Source of the DNA: Ruegeria arenilitoris
Lineage (GTDB): Bacteria; Pseudomonadota; Alphaproteobacteria; Rhodobacterales; Rhodobacteraceae
DNA length: 64,000 nt
Assembly: GCF_013032855.1 (NCBI RefSeq)
Contig: NZ_WQDA01000004.1
Location: 124,001-188,000, forward strand
Direction: 5' to 3'
The notes under the pieces are model-generated. The model had not been told where the DNA came from. It made no database searches and worked only from the letters and a program-made list of their open reading frames with translations. Positions 20,801-28,116 of the stretch are shown here, piece after piece. Each line of letters opens with the position of its first letter. Position 1 is the first letter of the stretch. The position numbers were made by a program, and so were the translations under genes.

Positions 20801-20954
20801 TGTTTCCGGTCGCGCCGATGGCGTCGTTGATGATCTGCTTGGGCAATTCAAGCGAGGCATAGAGAAACGGAAACGAAAGTACGGTCAACAGCAGAAGAAT
20901 GAACTGCTGTTTCTTGGAATGTTTCCAGATGAACGCGAATAGGGTGGGTTCCAT
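17874..20954 (-). CDS. ABC-transporter-like protein with degenerate ATPase and C-terminal cyclic-nucleotide-binding domain
   Basis: A 1026-residue fusion. Residues ~15-320 form a type-IV ABC exporter membrane domain. Residues ~345-440 look like the first half of a nucleotide-binding domain, but the Walker A site reads VAIKASHDSERQALAQLL (~378-395) with no GxGKS. A ~290-residue insert follows YLFNGTLGDNLL. The second half resumes near ~745 with no LSGGQ and a Walker B of ILILDK (796-801), Lys replacing the catalytic Glu. Residues ~890-1005 are a Crp-type cNMP domain (GRLIGDLSIITGAPRQ). ATP-driven transport therefore looks unlikely, and a regulatory or scaffold role is inferred. The start at MEPTLFAFIW is preferred over one 17 codons upstream. 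Confidence 0.85.
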   Translation of the reverse strand: MEPTLFAFIWKHSKKQQFILLLLTVLSFPFLYASLELPKQIINDAIGATGNTVTLFGTKVTQVQYLLILCFAFLGTVLAGGLMKMRINTMKGILAERMLRRLRFTLISRMLRFPKPYFSTTSQGELVSMISSEAEPMGGLMGDAIAQPVFQFGQMMTIVTFLFMQSVWFGLASIALIPLQAWLIPRLQRQINLLNKDRIQEIRHLSTEIGETAAGISDLRANGGWRYRLAQFSHRLGTLFDIRVRIYNKKFFMKFLNNLITQMTPFLFYSVGGYLAITGEVTVGALVAALGAYKDLSGPWRDLLTYYNQVQDMSLRWQVVTERFAPENMIPEELFYGEPESIPHLQGDIELRNVTVRDEDGKLILEDIDLTIPKSARVAIKASHDSERQALAQLLIREILPVQGEVLLSGHNLRELHQAVIAARVGYAHSRPYLFNGTLGDNLLMPLRPHPQHETEALKAPSRYQVEAVRAGNSPDLLEDEWVDPRLAGLQSIDEIRDWWFELVEAMGIDEFMFRRTLRSQFDPELHPHLAKAIVDARDKVAARLKEKGLDKYVYRFDPDRFNPAVPLGGNLLFASPSRNISPDILAGDARFLAMLRAHDLDKDALSIATAVLSTLRKTFGREGTDHPLFLRLGMSKDMYHRLLDIDERRMSKGEATLSEREMALLLTVPFMLTAEQIGPSFPEEYKEKILSIRRTQAQNLHASFDGLFIPVAPETYVPRLTVMENALYGRVSLMAGAHAEEIEDAVAEVLIEAGLTRRLAAIIYDLPTGLGGANLPTVFQERAAFSRAAIKRPDILILDKVLASHDSESRLRTRLKLRELLPDSVMIFMEDHFGHPEAYDMYVEIKDGRIDGVSRSKVEAEDEQPEDFSRKLKIISATELFSRLDGKHQRLLAFSAQWYDAAAGQTIFSRGQTPDAAYLCISGQASLEWTMPDGEKRNISVVEPGRLIGDLSIITGAPRQLDLVAMTDCSFLRIGAEELRAVVEGDAAVSMRLLETVAGYLTTVSERLLLSNTPLTPEAETGAGG

Positions 20955-21199
20955 GCCCCGGCCTCGTCTTGTTTTTTGGACTGCGGCCCGTTGCGGAGGA
21001 TCCACGGCGACCGGGTGACTGACGGTAAGCTTTGCCCCGTGCTATTTCAAGAACGTGCCCCGGCGTGATCTTGCAAAAATCCGGCCGGCACGACCGGCGT
21101 CGTTCACAATTCGGGAATTTTGCAGTGCTATCTGTCGAAGGCGGGTTTATTCCGCCCGCGGAATCCGACTAAAGAGGTGCAGTTTCAAGCACTGGGCAC

Positions 21200-21961
21200 A
21201 TGAGCAGACTTCTGGATCGGTATTTCAGCCGCAAGGCAGTTGGGCATTGGAAACGGACGGCGCAGAACGCGCCGCACGAAGACCTGCCCCTGCTTCGCCA
21301 GCAGCGTGATCAGGCGCGGGTTCTTCGCGCCCAACTTGATCGGCTGATCCAGATTGCGGACGGGCGCCTGACCCGCCCGCATATCGGCACCCAGAATTTC
21401 CCCAGACCGCTTGGCACGGATTGGGCATGGCGCCCGGATTTGTGGGGCAGCCCCCTGCCCGTTACGGGCCTGGTATCATTGTCTCGCAAGGCGCAGCTTG
21501 ATGACAGTGTGGCGCTTTTCCATGACTGTCCGCTGGACGAGATTGCAATCCGGCAAATCCGCAACAGCGGGGAAAAGGACCTGGCGCCTTTCAGCCTGGC
21601 GATCGACGTATTCACCTTTCAAGGCTCGTTCCTCTCCGTGTCTGTCGAGCTTCCGGGCAGCGCCGCCGAGGGTCTGACGCGACAACACCTCGTCCGGACC
21701 CATGTGACGGTCGACAGTGAACGCCCGGCCGAGGTCTTTGCCAGGCTGAATATCCAGAATGGACCGAATACCGAGCAGGTGCTGCGAAAGCTGGAACCGC
21801 AACATGCGACATCCGACATCGATTTTGATCTTGCGCATCTGTCCTTGAACGAACGTCGCATCGAGAAGATGTGGCTGGACCTTATCATCCAGGATCCTGG
21901 TATGAACCGTGTGGTGCTGCGGGATTTGACCCTGTGCCGCCATCATCGCGCTGACTTGTGA
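21200..21961 (+). CDS. DUF6478 family protein
   Basis: Soluble protein of 253 residues with no signal peptide. The N-terminus MSRLLDRYFSRKAVGHWKRT leads into a predicted coiled helix (LPLLRQQRDQARVLRAQLDRL), then a mixed domain containing GTDWAWRPDLW and, near the end, WLDLIIQDPGMNRVVLRDL. I recognise it as a Rhodobacterales-restricted family of unknown function. It is divergent from the ABC-like gene, with 245 bases between starts, and its stop lies close to the next start, so it forms a pair with the small gene downstream. Confidence 0.8.
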   Translation: MSRLLDRYFSRKAVGHWKRTAQNAPHEDLPLLRQQRDQARVLRAQLDRLIQIADGRLTRPHIGTQNFPRPLGTDWAWRPDLWGSPLPVTGLVSLSRKAQLDDSVALFHDCPLDEIAIRQIRNSGEKDLAPFSLAIDVFTFQGSFLSVSVELPGSAAEGLTRQHLVRTHVTVDSERPAEVFARLNIQNGPNTEQVLRKLEPQHATSDIDFDLAHLSLNERRIEKMWLDLIIQDPGMNRVVLRDLTLCRHHRADL

Positions 21962-21972
21962 AGGGAAAGGCC

Positions 21973-22332
21973 ATGGTGGAAACAAAACTCGTCCCGATCC
22001 GGTTCGAAGACGGCGTATGGGAAGGCCACTTTTCAGGAAGTACCGCACCCCAACTTGAAGCCCGGTACCGGGATCAGGTCCTGCAAGGTATCGAGGTTTC
22101 CGAGGCCGAAGGTGGCTGGCATGTTCGGGTTCCCGTACCAACGGTCCTGTTGTCCGAAGGTGTCCACAGTGTGATTATCCTCGACAGCGCTTCACAGGAA
22201 AAAGTGGGCGACATCACCGTAATCGCGGGCGCGCCGGCCGTAGGCGATATCCGAGCCGAGATGGACCTGCTGCGCGCCGAACTTGATCTTCTGAAGCGCG
22301 TGGTGCGTCGGTTGAGCGCTGGTCAGGGTTGA
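21973..22332 (+). CDS. Conserved hypothetical protein paired with DUF6478
   Basis: A 119-residue protein. The first two-thirds look like a small beta-rich domain (VPIRFEDGVWEGHFSG ... GWHVRVPVPTVLLSEGVHSVIIL), and the C-terminus is a predicted amphipathic coiled helix (IRAEMDLLRAELDLLKRVVRRL). The ATG at 21973 follows AAGGGAAAGG. A GTG at 21958 overlapping the previous stop is possible but has a weaker site. The pairing suggests a shared role with the DUF6478 product. I do not recognise the family. Confidence 0.75.
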   Translation: MVETKLVPIRFEDGVWEGHFSGSTAPQLEARYRDQVLQGIEVSEAEGGWHVRVPVPTVLLSEGVHSVIILDSASQEKVGDITVIAGAPAVGDIRAEMDLLRAELDLLKRVVRRLSAGQG

Positions 22333-22442
22333 TCGGCCAAATGCCTGCAGGATCTACGTAATCGAAACCTGCTTGGACGCATTCCTATCTTTTTTGCTGA
22401 ATTCATGCATGATTGAGCCGCCAAGGAAACTCAGGGGGCCGA

Positions 22443-23969
22443 ATGGAACGTGACAGCATTATCAAGGTCATAGCGCTGATGGTAACGGCGTTTGGCATCG
22501 GCATAGACTTTACCGGTGCGCTGATGCTGGTTCCGGCGATCGAAAACTCGTTTGATGCCGATATCACGAGTACTCAGTGGGTGTTGAACATCTACGCGCT
22601 GTTCTTCGCCATGACGATGGTCGCAGGCGGCCGGCTGGGCGATATGTACGGTCATCGCAAGATCATGATCATCGGATTGTCGCTGTTTCTTTTCGCCTCG
22701 GTCATGTGTTTCGTATCTCCCAGCCTTGATTTCCTGATCGGCGCACGCGCGCTTCAAGGTATCGGCGCGGGATGCGTGTGGCCGTGCACGCTGGCCTTCG
22801 GGGCAACGAGGGTATCCCGTGAGGAACACCGTGCGATGGTCATGGGGTTGATCCTTGCCGGTGTCACGACGGGCAACGTATTTGGTCCGATGATCAGCGG
22901 GTTTGTCGTCAATCTTGGGGATTGGCGCCTGTTCTTTCTGGCGAATGTCGTCTTCTCGTGCATCTCGATGGCCACGGCAGTCCTGCTGATGCAGCGTGAC
23001 AAGACCCACAAGACGGGTGAGCACATCGACTTTGCCGGAATGGGTGTCCTTTCTTTTGCTGTCCTGCTGCTGCTGTACGCGCTTGATGTCGGGTCGGACT
23101 GGGGCTGGCTGTCGGTTCCGCTGATGTTTCTGTTTTTCCTCAGCGCGTCGCTGTTTCTGTTGTTCCCACGCGTGGAAAAACGGGTGAAAGAACCGCTATT
23201 GCTGCCGCAGATGATGCAAAATCCGCAATTTCGCATCACCTTGGGGCTGAACATGTTCAACGTCTCGGCGGCCTTTGTGGGATTGCTGTATTTTCCGCAA
23301 TATATGCAAAAGGTTCTTGGTTGGTCAGTGTTTGAATCCGCTCTGGGCCTTGCGCCGCTGACCGTTCTTTTGGCGGTCGGGTCGATCGTCTCTGGCACCT
23401 TGTACAATGATTTCGGACCCAAGCGCCTGCTGTTCTGGGGGTATCTCTGCGCTACGATAGGCGCGGCCAGTGTCGTCGTGATGCCGGCCGGGCTGGGGTA
23501 TTTCCATATTCTTCCGGGGATGGCTCTGATCGGGTTGGGAGCGACACTGACGGTTGGCCCGTCGGGCACCGCCGCCGTTTGCGCCGTCAAGCCCGAACGC
23601 GCCGGCCTGGTTGGCGGTCTGAGCTTCATGGTGCACTTGGTCTATGGCGCCATTTCGGTCGCCTGCGCGACGGCCATCATGTACATGGTCAGCCTGTCCA
23701 GCTTCCGCGAGCACCTTGCCAAAGCTGGCATCGACATGTCCCTAGCCGATCAAAAAGCCATCAATGGCGGTACTTTGACGACCAAGACCGCGCAGGCTGT
23801 CATGCAGAAATTCAGCGCGCCCGAGGCCGAAAAGATCAAATCCGCGTTGTCGATGGCCTTTGACAGCGGGATGGACATGGCTTTTGTCTTTTCAACGCTG
23901 TCGGTGTCCATAGGGCTGGTTCTGGCGCTGATGCTTGACGAAAAGAAACTGCACAAAATCGAGAGCTGA
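22443..23969 (+). CDS. MFS permease, EmrB/QacA (DHA2) type
   Basis: Membrane permease of 508 residues with about fourteen hydrophobic segments. It has the DHA2 features TGALMLVPAIENSFDADITSTQWVLN at the N-terminus (a run that spans residues ~17-42), loop 2-3 GGRLGDMYGHRK, and motif C-like LILAGVTTGNVFGPMISGF. Drug or metabolite efflux is the family role. ATG 22443 follows GGGGG; a TTG 30 bases upstream is less likely. It converges on the ctpA-type gene with a strong hairpin between them. Confidence 0.88.
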   Translation: MERDSIIKVIALMVTAFGIGIDFTGALMLVPAIENSFDADITSTQWVLNIYALFFAMTMVAGGRLGDMYGHRKIMIIGLSLFLFASVMCFVSPSLDFLIGARALQGIGAGCVWPCTLAFGATRVSREEHRAMVMGLILAGVTTGNVFGPMISGFVVNLGDWRLFFLANVVFSCISMATAVLLMQRDKTHKTGEHIDFAGMGVLSFAVLLLLYALDVGSDWGWLSVPLMFLFFLSASLFLLFPRVEKRVKEPLLLPQMMQNPQFRITLGLNMFNVSAAFVGLLYFPQYMQKVLGWSVFESALGLAPLTVLLAVGSIVSGTLYNDFGPKRLLFWGYLCATIGAASVVVMPAGLGYFHILPGMALIGLGATLTVGPSGTAAVCAVKPERAGLVGGLSFMVHLVYGAISVACATAIMYMVSLSSFREHLAKAGIDMSLADQKAINGGTLTTKTAQAVMQKFSAPEAEKIKSALSMAFDSGMDMAFVFSTLSVSIGLVLALMLDEKKLHKIES

Positions 23970-23973
23970 GCCA

Positions 23974-24001
23974 AAAGAAAAGGCCGCGGAAAACCGCGGC
24001 C
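23974..24001 (-). terminator. Intrinsic terminator of the ctpA-type gene
   Basis: A perfect 8-bp stem GGCCGCGG/CCGCGGCC with a four-base loop lies at 23982-24001. Read on the minus strand it is followed by TTTTCTTTT, so it terminates the minus-strand protease gene that ends at 24024. The same stem may slow plus-strand transcription from the MFS gene, but there is no T-run on that side. Confidence 0.85.
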
Positions 24002-24023
24002 CTTCGGTCATTGTTTGCGCAGC

Positions 24024-25370
24024 TTACTGCGATGCCCGCTCTGTCGGATTGAAGGCGGACAGGCCTTTGAGAATGTCGATCGCATAGGCCAACTGGTAGT
24101 CTTCGTTGCGCAGTTCGGCGGTTTCTTCCGCTTTGGTGCGGTCTTCCTCGATCTGGCGGATTTCATCCTCGGTCAAACTGTCATTGTTCAGGCTGCCCCG
24201 CAGGTCGGCCTCGGACCGGGTGCGGGCGTTGCTTTCTTCCTCTTCCTCAGCCTCGGGACGGACGCGGGGCTGTTCCACGATGATGTCGGGGCTGACACCC
24301 AAAGCCTGGATCGACCGACCCGACGGGGTGTAGTAGCGCGAGGTGGTCAGACGCATCGCCCCGTCGCCACGCAGCGGCATCACGGTTTGAACCGATCCTT
24401 TGCCGAAGCTTTTGGTGCCGACGACGATCGCGCGGTGGTGATCCTTCAATGCACCTGCAACAATTTCGGAAGCCGACGCCGATCCGCCGTTGATCAGCAC
24501 TACGATCGGCTTGCCTTGGGCAAGATCACCCGGGGTTGCGTTGAAGCGTTCACCATCTTCGGGATTGCGCCCACGGGTCGAGACGATCTCGCCTTCGTTC
24601 AGGAATGCGTCCGATACCTTGATGGCTTGGGTCAACAGCCCGCCGGGGTTGTTGCGCAGGTCCAGAACAAAGCCGTTCACCTTGTCGATGCCGCCAGCTT
24701 CGGCGATCTGCTTTTCCATCCCCTCTTTCAGGTTCGGGAAGGTCTGATCGTTGAAGGTGGTCACACGAAGCACCACGCTGGCGCCTTCGGTGCGGGCGCG
24801 AACGGCGGTCAGTTTGATCGTGTCGCGGATGATGGTCACATCGAATGGATCGGGTTCGCCTTCCCGCACGACGGTGATCACGATTTCCGAACCGACCGGG
24901 CCGCGCATCAGGTCGACGGCCTTGTCCAGCGTCAGGCCCAGGATGCTTTCGCCGTCCACATGAGTAATGAAATCGCCGGCCTCGATGCCCGCTTCGTCCG
25001 CAGGCGTGCCGTCAATTGGCGAGACGACTTTGACGAAGCCATCCTCTTGGGTGACCTCGATGCCCAGCCCACCGAATTCACCGCGCGTCTGCACGCGCAT
25101 CTGCTCGGCGTCGTCCGGGGAAAGATAGCTTGAATGCGGATCCAGCGACGTCAACATGCCGTCGATCGCAGCCTCGATCAGTTCTTCGGGGGCAACTTCC
25201 TCAACATACTGGGCGCGGATCCGTTCGAAGATGTCTCCGAACAGGTCAAGTTGTTCATACACTCCGGCCTTGTTTTCGGCCTCTTGCGCCAGCAGTGGCC
25301 CGGCGATCTGGGTAGTCGCAATAATCCCTGCCACGGTGCCGGCCAGACCGGCCATCACAAATCTCTTCAT
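24024..25370 (-). CDS. ctpA: S41-family carboxy-terminal processing protease
   Basis: Periplasmic PDZ-containing serine protease, 448 residues. It has a signal peptide (residues 1-29), a PDZ domain (~93-180), then the S41 core with catalytic Ser299 (NGGSASASEI), Lys324 and Gln328 in KSFGKGSVQ. The C-terminus carries a charged acidic segment (~385-430). Family members trim lipoproteins and peptidoglycan-related proteins. It lies downstream of the EnvC-like gene (six-base gap), the common alphaproteobacterial order gpmI-envC-ctpA, suggesting a cell-wall maturation operon. Confidence 0.93.
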   Translation of the reverse strand: MKRFVMAGLAGTVAGIIATTQIAGPLLAQEAENKAGVYEQLDLFGDIFERIRAQYVEEVAPEELIEAAIDGMLTSLDPHSSYLSPDDAEQMRVQTRGEFGGLGIEVTQEDGFVKVVSPIDGTPADEAGIEAGDFITHVDGESILGLTLDKAVDLMRGPVGSEIVITVVREGEPDPFDVTIIRDTIKLTAVRARTEGASVVLRVTTFNDQTFPNLKEGMEKQIAEAGGIDKVNGFVLDLRNNPGGLLTQAIKVSDAFLNEGEIVSTRGRNPEDGERFNATPGDLAQGKPIVVLINGGSASASEIVAGALKDHHRAIVVGTKSFGKGSVQTVMPLRGDGAMRLTTSRYYTPSGRSIQALGVSPDIIVEQPRVRPEAEEEEESNARTRSEADLRGSLNNDSLTEDEIRQIEEDRTKAEETAELRNEDYQLAYAIDILKGLSAFNPTERASQ

Positions 25371-25376
25371 ACTCGT

Positions 25377-26510
25377 CTATCCATCCTTGTCAGTCCGGAA
25401 CCATGATTCCGGATCCACGGGGCTATTGTTCTCTCTTACCTCTATATAGAGCGTTTCTGGACGATCAGTTCCAGTGCCATCACCGCTTGTTGACAAAATC
25501 GCGCCGATTTCTGGTGTTTGACCGGGCATCAGGCCCACTGGTGTTCCTTCGGGGATCACCTGACCGGGGTCCCCATACACCTCCTGAAGGCCGGAGAAGA
25601 CAAAAAGCAAACCGGGCTGCGGTTCCAGGATCACAAGGTTTCCAAGGTCCAGAAGCGGCCCTCGGTATCGGATCGTGGCCGCTGTGGGCGACAGCACCAA
25701 TGCACGTGGTCTGGTTCCCAGTACAAGCCCCGGACGCGTGACCCCTGCGGCGTCCGTTTCGCCGGAACGATGGAGTATGACGCCTTGGGTCGGCAGCGGA
25801 ATCTGTCCTTTCAGTTGGGACACATCCGCGTTCGAGGCTATGATTTCTCCATCCGATATCTCAGATAGACCGCTGGCGAAACCATCCAGAGTCTCCGTTG
25901 ATGAGATCAGGATGGCTGTCCGTACCGGGTCTTCAATGAAGCGGCGCGGCAGGTCGGTACGGTCCGCTATGGCCTCGCTCAGCTTCGTCCTGGCGTTCTG
26001 CACGCCTTCCAACCCTTCGGTCAGCGTGTCCGCAGCGCTTTGTTGCAAGCGGCGCAGGGTCTGCACCTCGTCCAGATCCCGGGCCAGCGCCTGGGCTCTG
26101 GTGTTCAGGCCAGGGGTGACTTCGGACAGCATCATCCCGGTGCGCGCCGCCCCCAGCGGCCCGGCCGGGTGCAGCATCAGAACCGGTGGCGCCGTGGTTT
26201 CGATGGTTTGCAGCACGCCCAGCAACTGGCGGATTTCGCGTTCGCGCGCGTTCAACTCGGCGGTCAGCTGGCTTTCGCGCAAAGCCGCCCGTCGCAGCCC
26301 GTCGCGCATGGCGGCCAGCCCGGCCTCGTAGGCCTGGATCGTCTCGGTCAGGGCACGCACGCGGTCGCGGGCGGTTTCGGCCTCGGTCAGCGCGATCGAG
26401 GCCTGTTCCAGCATCTGCGCTGCCTCCAGTGCCGCCTGCGCGGGGTCCGGCGCGGCCCGGACCGCCTGCCCCGCCATCAGGGCCGCCAGAAGAAGCGCGC
26501 GCAGCCTCAT
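25377..26510 (-). CDS. EnvC-like murein hydrolase activator (degenerate LytM/M23)
   Basis: Secreted coiled-coil protein of 377 residues. Signal peptide (residues 1-20, ending VRA), long heptad-rich region (~25-200), then a LytM-like beta domain (~240-370) ending GETLYIEVRE-like (PETLYIEVREN). The zinc-binding His residues of active M23 peptidases are not visible, as in EnvC, which activates amidases rather than cutting peptidoglycan itself. It overlaps the gpmI stop by four bases and sits six bases before the protease gene. Confidence 0.88.
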   Translation of the reverse strand: MRLRALLLAALMAGQAVRAAPDPAQAALEAAQMLEQASIALTEAETARDRVRALTETIQAYEAGLAAMRDGLRRAALRESQLTAELNAREREIRQLLGVLQTIETTAPPVLMLHPAGPLGAARTGMMLSEVTPGLNTRAQALARDLDEVQTLRRLQQSAADTLTEGLEGVQNARTKLSEAIADRTDLPRRFIEDPVRTAILISSTETLDGFASGLSEISDGEIIASNADVSQLKGQIPLPTQGVILHRSGETDAAGVTRPGLVLGTRPRALVLSPTAATIRYRGPLLDLGNLVILEPQPGLLFVFSGLQEVYGDPGQVIPEGTPVGLMPGQTPEIGAILSTSGDGTGTDRPETLYIEVRENNSPVDPESWFRTDKDG

Positions 26511-28024
26511 GACAGCAGGCTCTGACCCGTCATTTCCGGCGGCTTGGGCAGGCCCATCAGGTCCAGCACCGTAGGCGCCAGATCGGACAGGCGACCTTCG
26601 CGCAGGGTTGCGCCCTCGGGTCCGCCAACCAGCGCCACGGGTACCGGGTTCAGGGTGTGAGCGGTATGCGGCCCGCCTGTTTCGGGGTCGATCATGGTTT
26701 CGCAGTTGCCGTGATCGGCCGTCACGATCATGGCACCGCCTGCCTTTTCAAGCGCGGCGACCACGCGGGACAGGCCTTGGTCAACGGCCTCGCAGGCCTT
26801 GATCGCGGCCTGCAGGTCACCGGTATGGCCCACCATGTCGGGGTTGGCATAGTTGGTGACGATCAGGTCATAGCCGCCCTCGATCGCCTCGACGAAATTG
26901 TCCGTCACCTCTCCGGCCGACATCTCGGGCTGCAGATCATAGGTCGCCACCTTGGGCGACGGGGCCATATAGCGATCCTCGCCGGGCTCGGGGGTTTCCT
27001 TGCCGCCGTTCAGGAAGAACGTGACATGGGGGTATTTCTCGGTTTCGGCCAGGCGGAACTGGCGCAGGCCCTGCTTGGCAACCCATTCGCCCAGCGTGTT
27101 CACGATCTCGCGCTTGGGGAAAACGGTCGTCATGTAGGCATTGTGGCCGTCGGAATATTCCACCATGCCCAGCAGCGCCGGCAGGTGCGGGCGCGGGCCG
27201 GTGTCGAATTCGGCGAAATCAGGTTCGGCAATGGCGCGCAGGATCTCGCGGGCGCGGTCGGCGCGGAAGTTGAGGCAGAAGAACCCGTCACCGTCGCGGA
27301 CGCCGTCGTAGCCGGGCAGAACCGTGGGCGCGATGAACTCGTCCGTTTCGCCCCGGTCGTAGGCGGCCCGAATCGCAGCGCTTGCGGTATCGGCCTGCCC
27401 ACCCTGCCCTTTGATGATCGCGTCATAGGCGCGACCGACCCGTTCCCACCGGTTGTCGCGGTCCATGGCATAATACCGCCCCGAGACGGTGACGACGCGC
27501 GCGTTCGCAGGCAGGCGGCGCTCCAGCTCGGCCAGGAAGTCCAGCGCCGATTTCGGGGCCACGTCGCGTCCGTCGGTGATGGCGTGCAGCGCCACCGGCA
27601 CGCCCGCCTCGGTGATCGCTGTCGCGGCGGCGACGATATGGTTCAGGTGCCCATGCACCCCGCCATCCGAGACCAGCCCCATCAGATGCGCGATTCCGCC
27701 CGCCGCCTTCACCTTGGCGATGAAGTCCTGCAGTGCGGCATTTTCGAAGAACGAGCCGTCTTCGATCGCAAGATCGATCTGGCCCAGATCCATCGCCACG
27801 ACCCGCCCGGCCCCGATATTGGTATGGCCGACCTCGGAATTACCCATCTGGCCGCTGGGCAGGCCCACATCCGGGCCATGGGTGATCAGCCGCGCGTGCG
27901 GACCCTTGGACATGATCGCGTCGAAGGTGGGCGTGTGGGCCAGATAGGGCGCGTTGGCCTGCGTGTCGTCGGACAGGCCCCAGCCATCGAGGATACACAG
28001 GACGACGGGTTTGGGTGCGCTCAT
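26507..28024 (-). CDS. gpmI: 2,3-bisphosphoglycerate-independent phosphoglycerate mutase
   Basis: Glycolytic interconversion of 3- and 2-phosphoglycerate by a dimanganese alkaline-phosphatase-fold enzyme. It has 505 residues, LCILDGWGLSDDTQANA at the N-terminus, and the phosphoserine site QMGNSEVGHTNIGAGR (Ser near residue 62). C-terminal metal ligands are in VTNYANPDMVGHTGD and TADHGNCE. The start MSAPKPVV (28024) is the family start; 18 extra upstream codons are not. First gene of the gpmI-envC-ctpA set. Confidence 0.96.
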   Translation of the reverse strand: MSAPKPVVLCILDGWGLSDDTQANAPYLAHTPTFDAIMSKGPHARLITHGPDVGLPSGQMGNSEVGHTNIGAGRVVAMDLGQIDLAIEDGSFFENAALQDFIAKVKAAGGIAHLMGLVSDGGVHGHLNHIVAAATAITEAGVPVALHAITDGRDVAPKSALDFLAELERRLPANARVVTVSGRYYAMDRDNRWERVGRAYDAIIKGQGGQADTASAAIRAAYDRGETDEFIAPTVLPGYDGVRDGDGFFCLNFRADRAREILRAIAEPDFAEFDTGPRPHLPALLGMVEYSDGHNAYMTTVFPKREIVNTLGEWVAKQGLRQFRLAETEKYPHVTFFLNGGKETPEPGEDRYMAPSPKVATYDLQPEMSAGEVTDNFVEAIEGGYDLIVTNYANPDMVGHTGDLQAAIKACEAVDQGLSRVVAALEKAGGAMIVTADHGNCETMIDPETGGPHTAHTLNPVPVALVGGPEGATLREGRLSDLAPTVLDLMGLPKPPEMTGQSLLS

Positions 28025-28116
28025 GTCGGGTCTCCGGTAACTGCTCTTGTCCGTTCTTCTATCCCCTGCCCGCCGCATCGTGAACCGCCTTTTGCGGCGA
28101 TGCGCCCCGCGCGGGA

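Noticed and set aside
19596..20942. 448-residue plus-strand frame over the ABC-like gene
   Set aside because: Shadow of the minus-strand gene; no domain and unnatural composition.
25377..26510. Active M23 endopeptidase
   Set aside because: The zinc-binding His positions are not visible in the LytM-like domain, so an EnvC-type activator is the better call.
28025..28116. Terminator between the sulfatase and gpmI genes
   Set aside because: CCGC/GCGG and GCATCG/CGATGC repeats are present, but there is no T-run in the direction of transcription.
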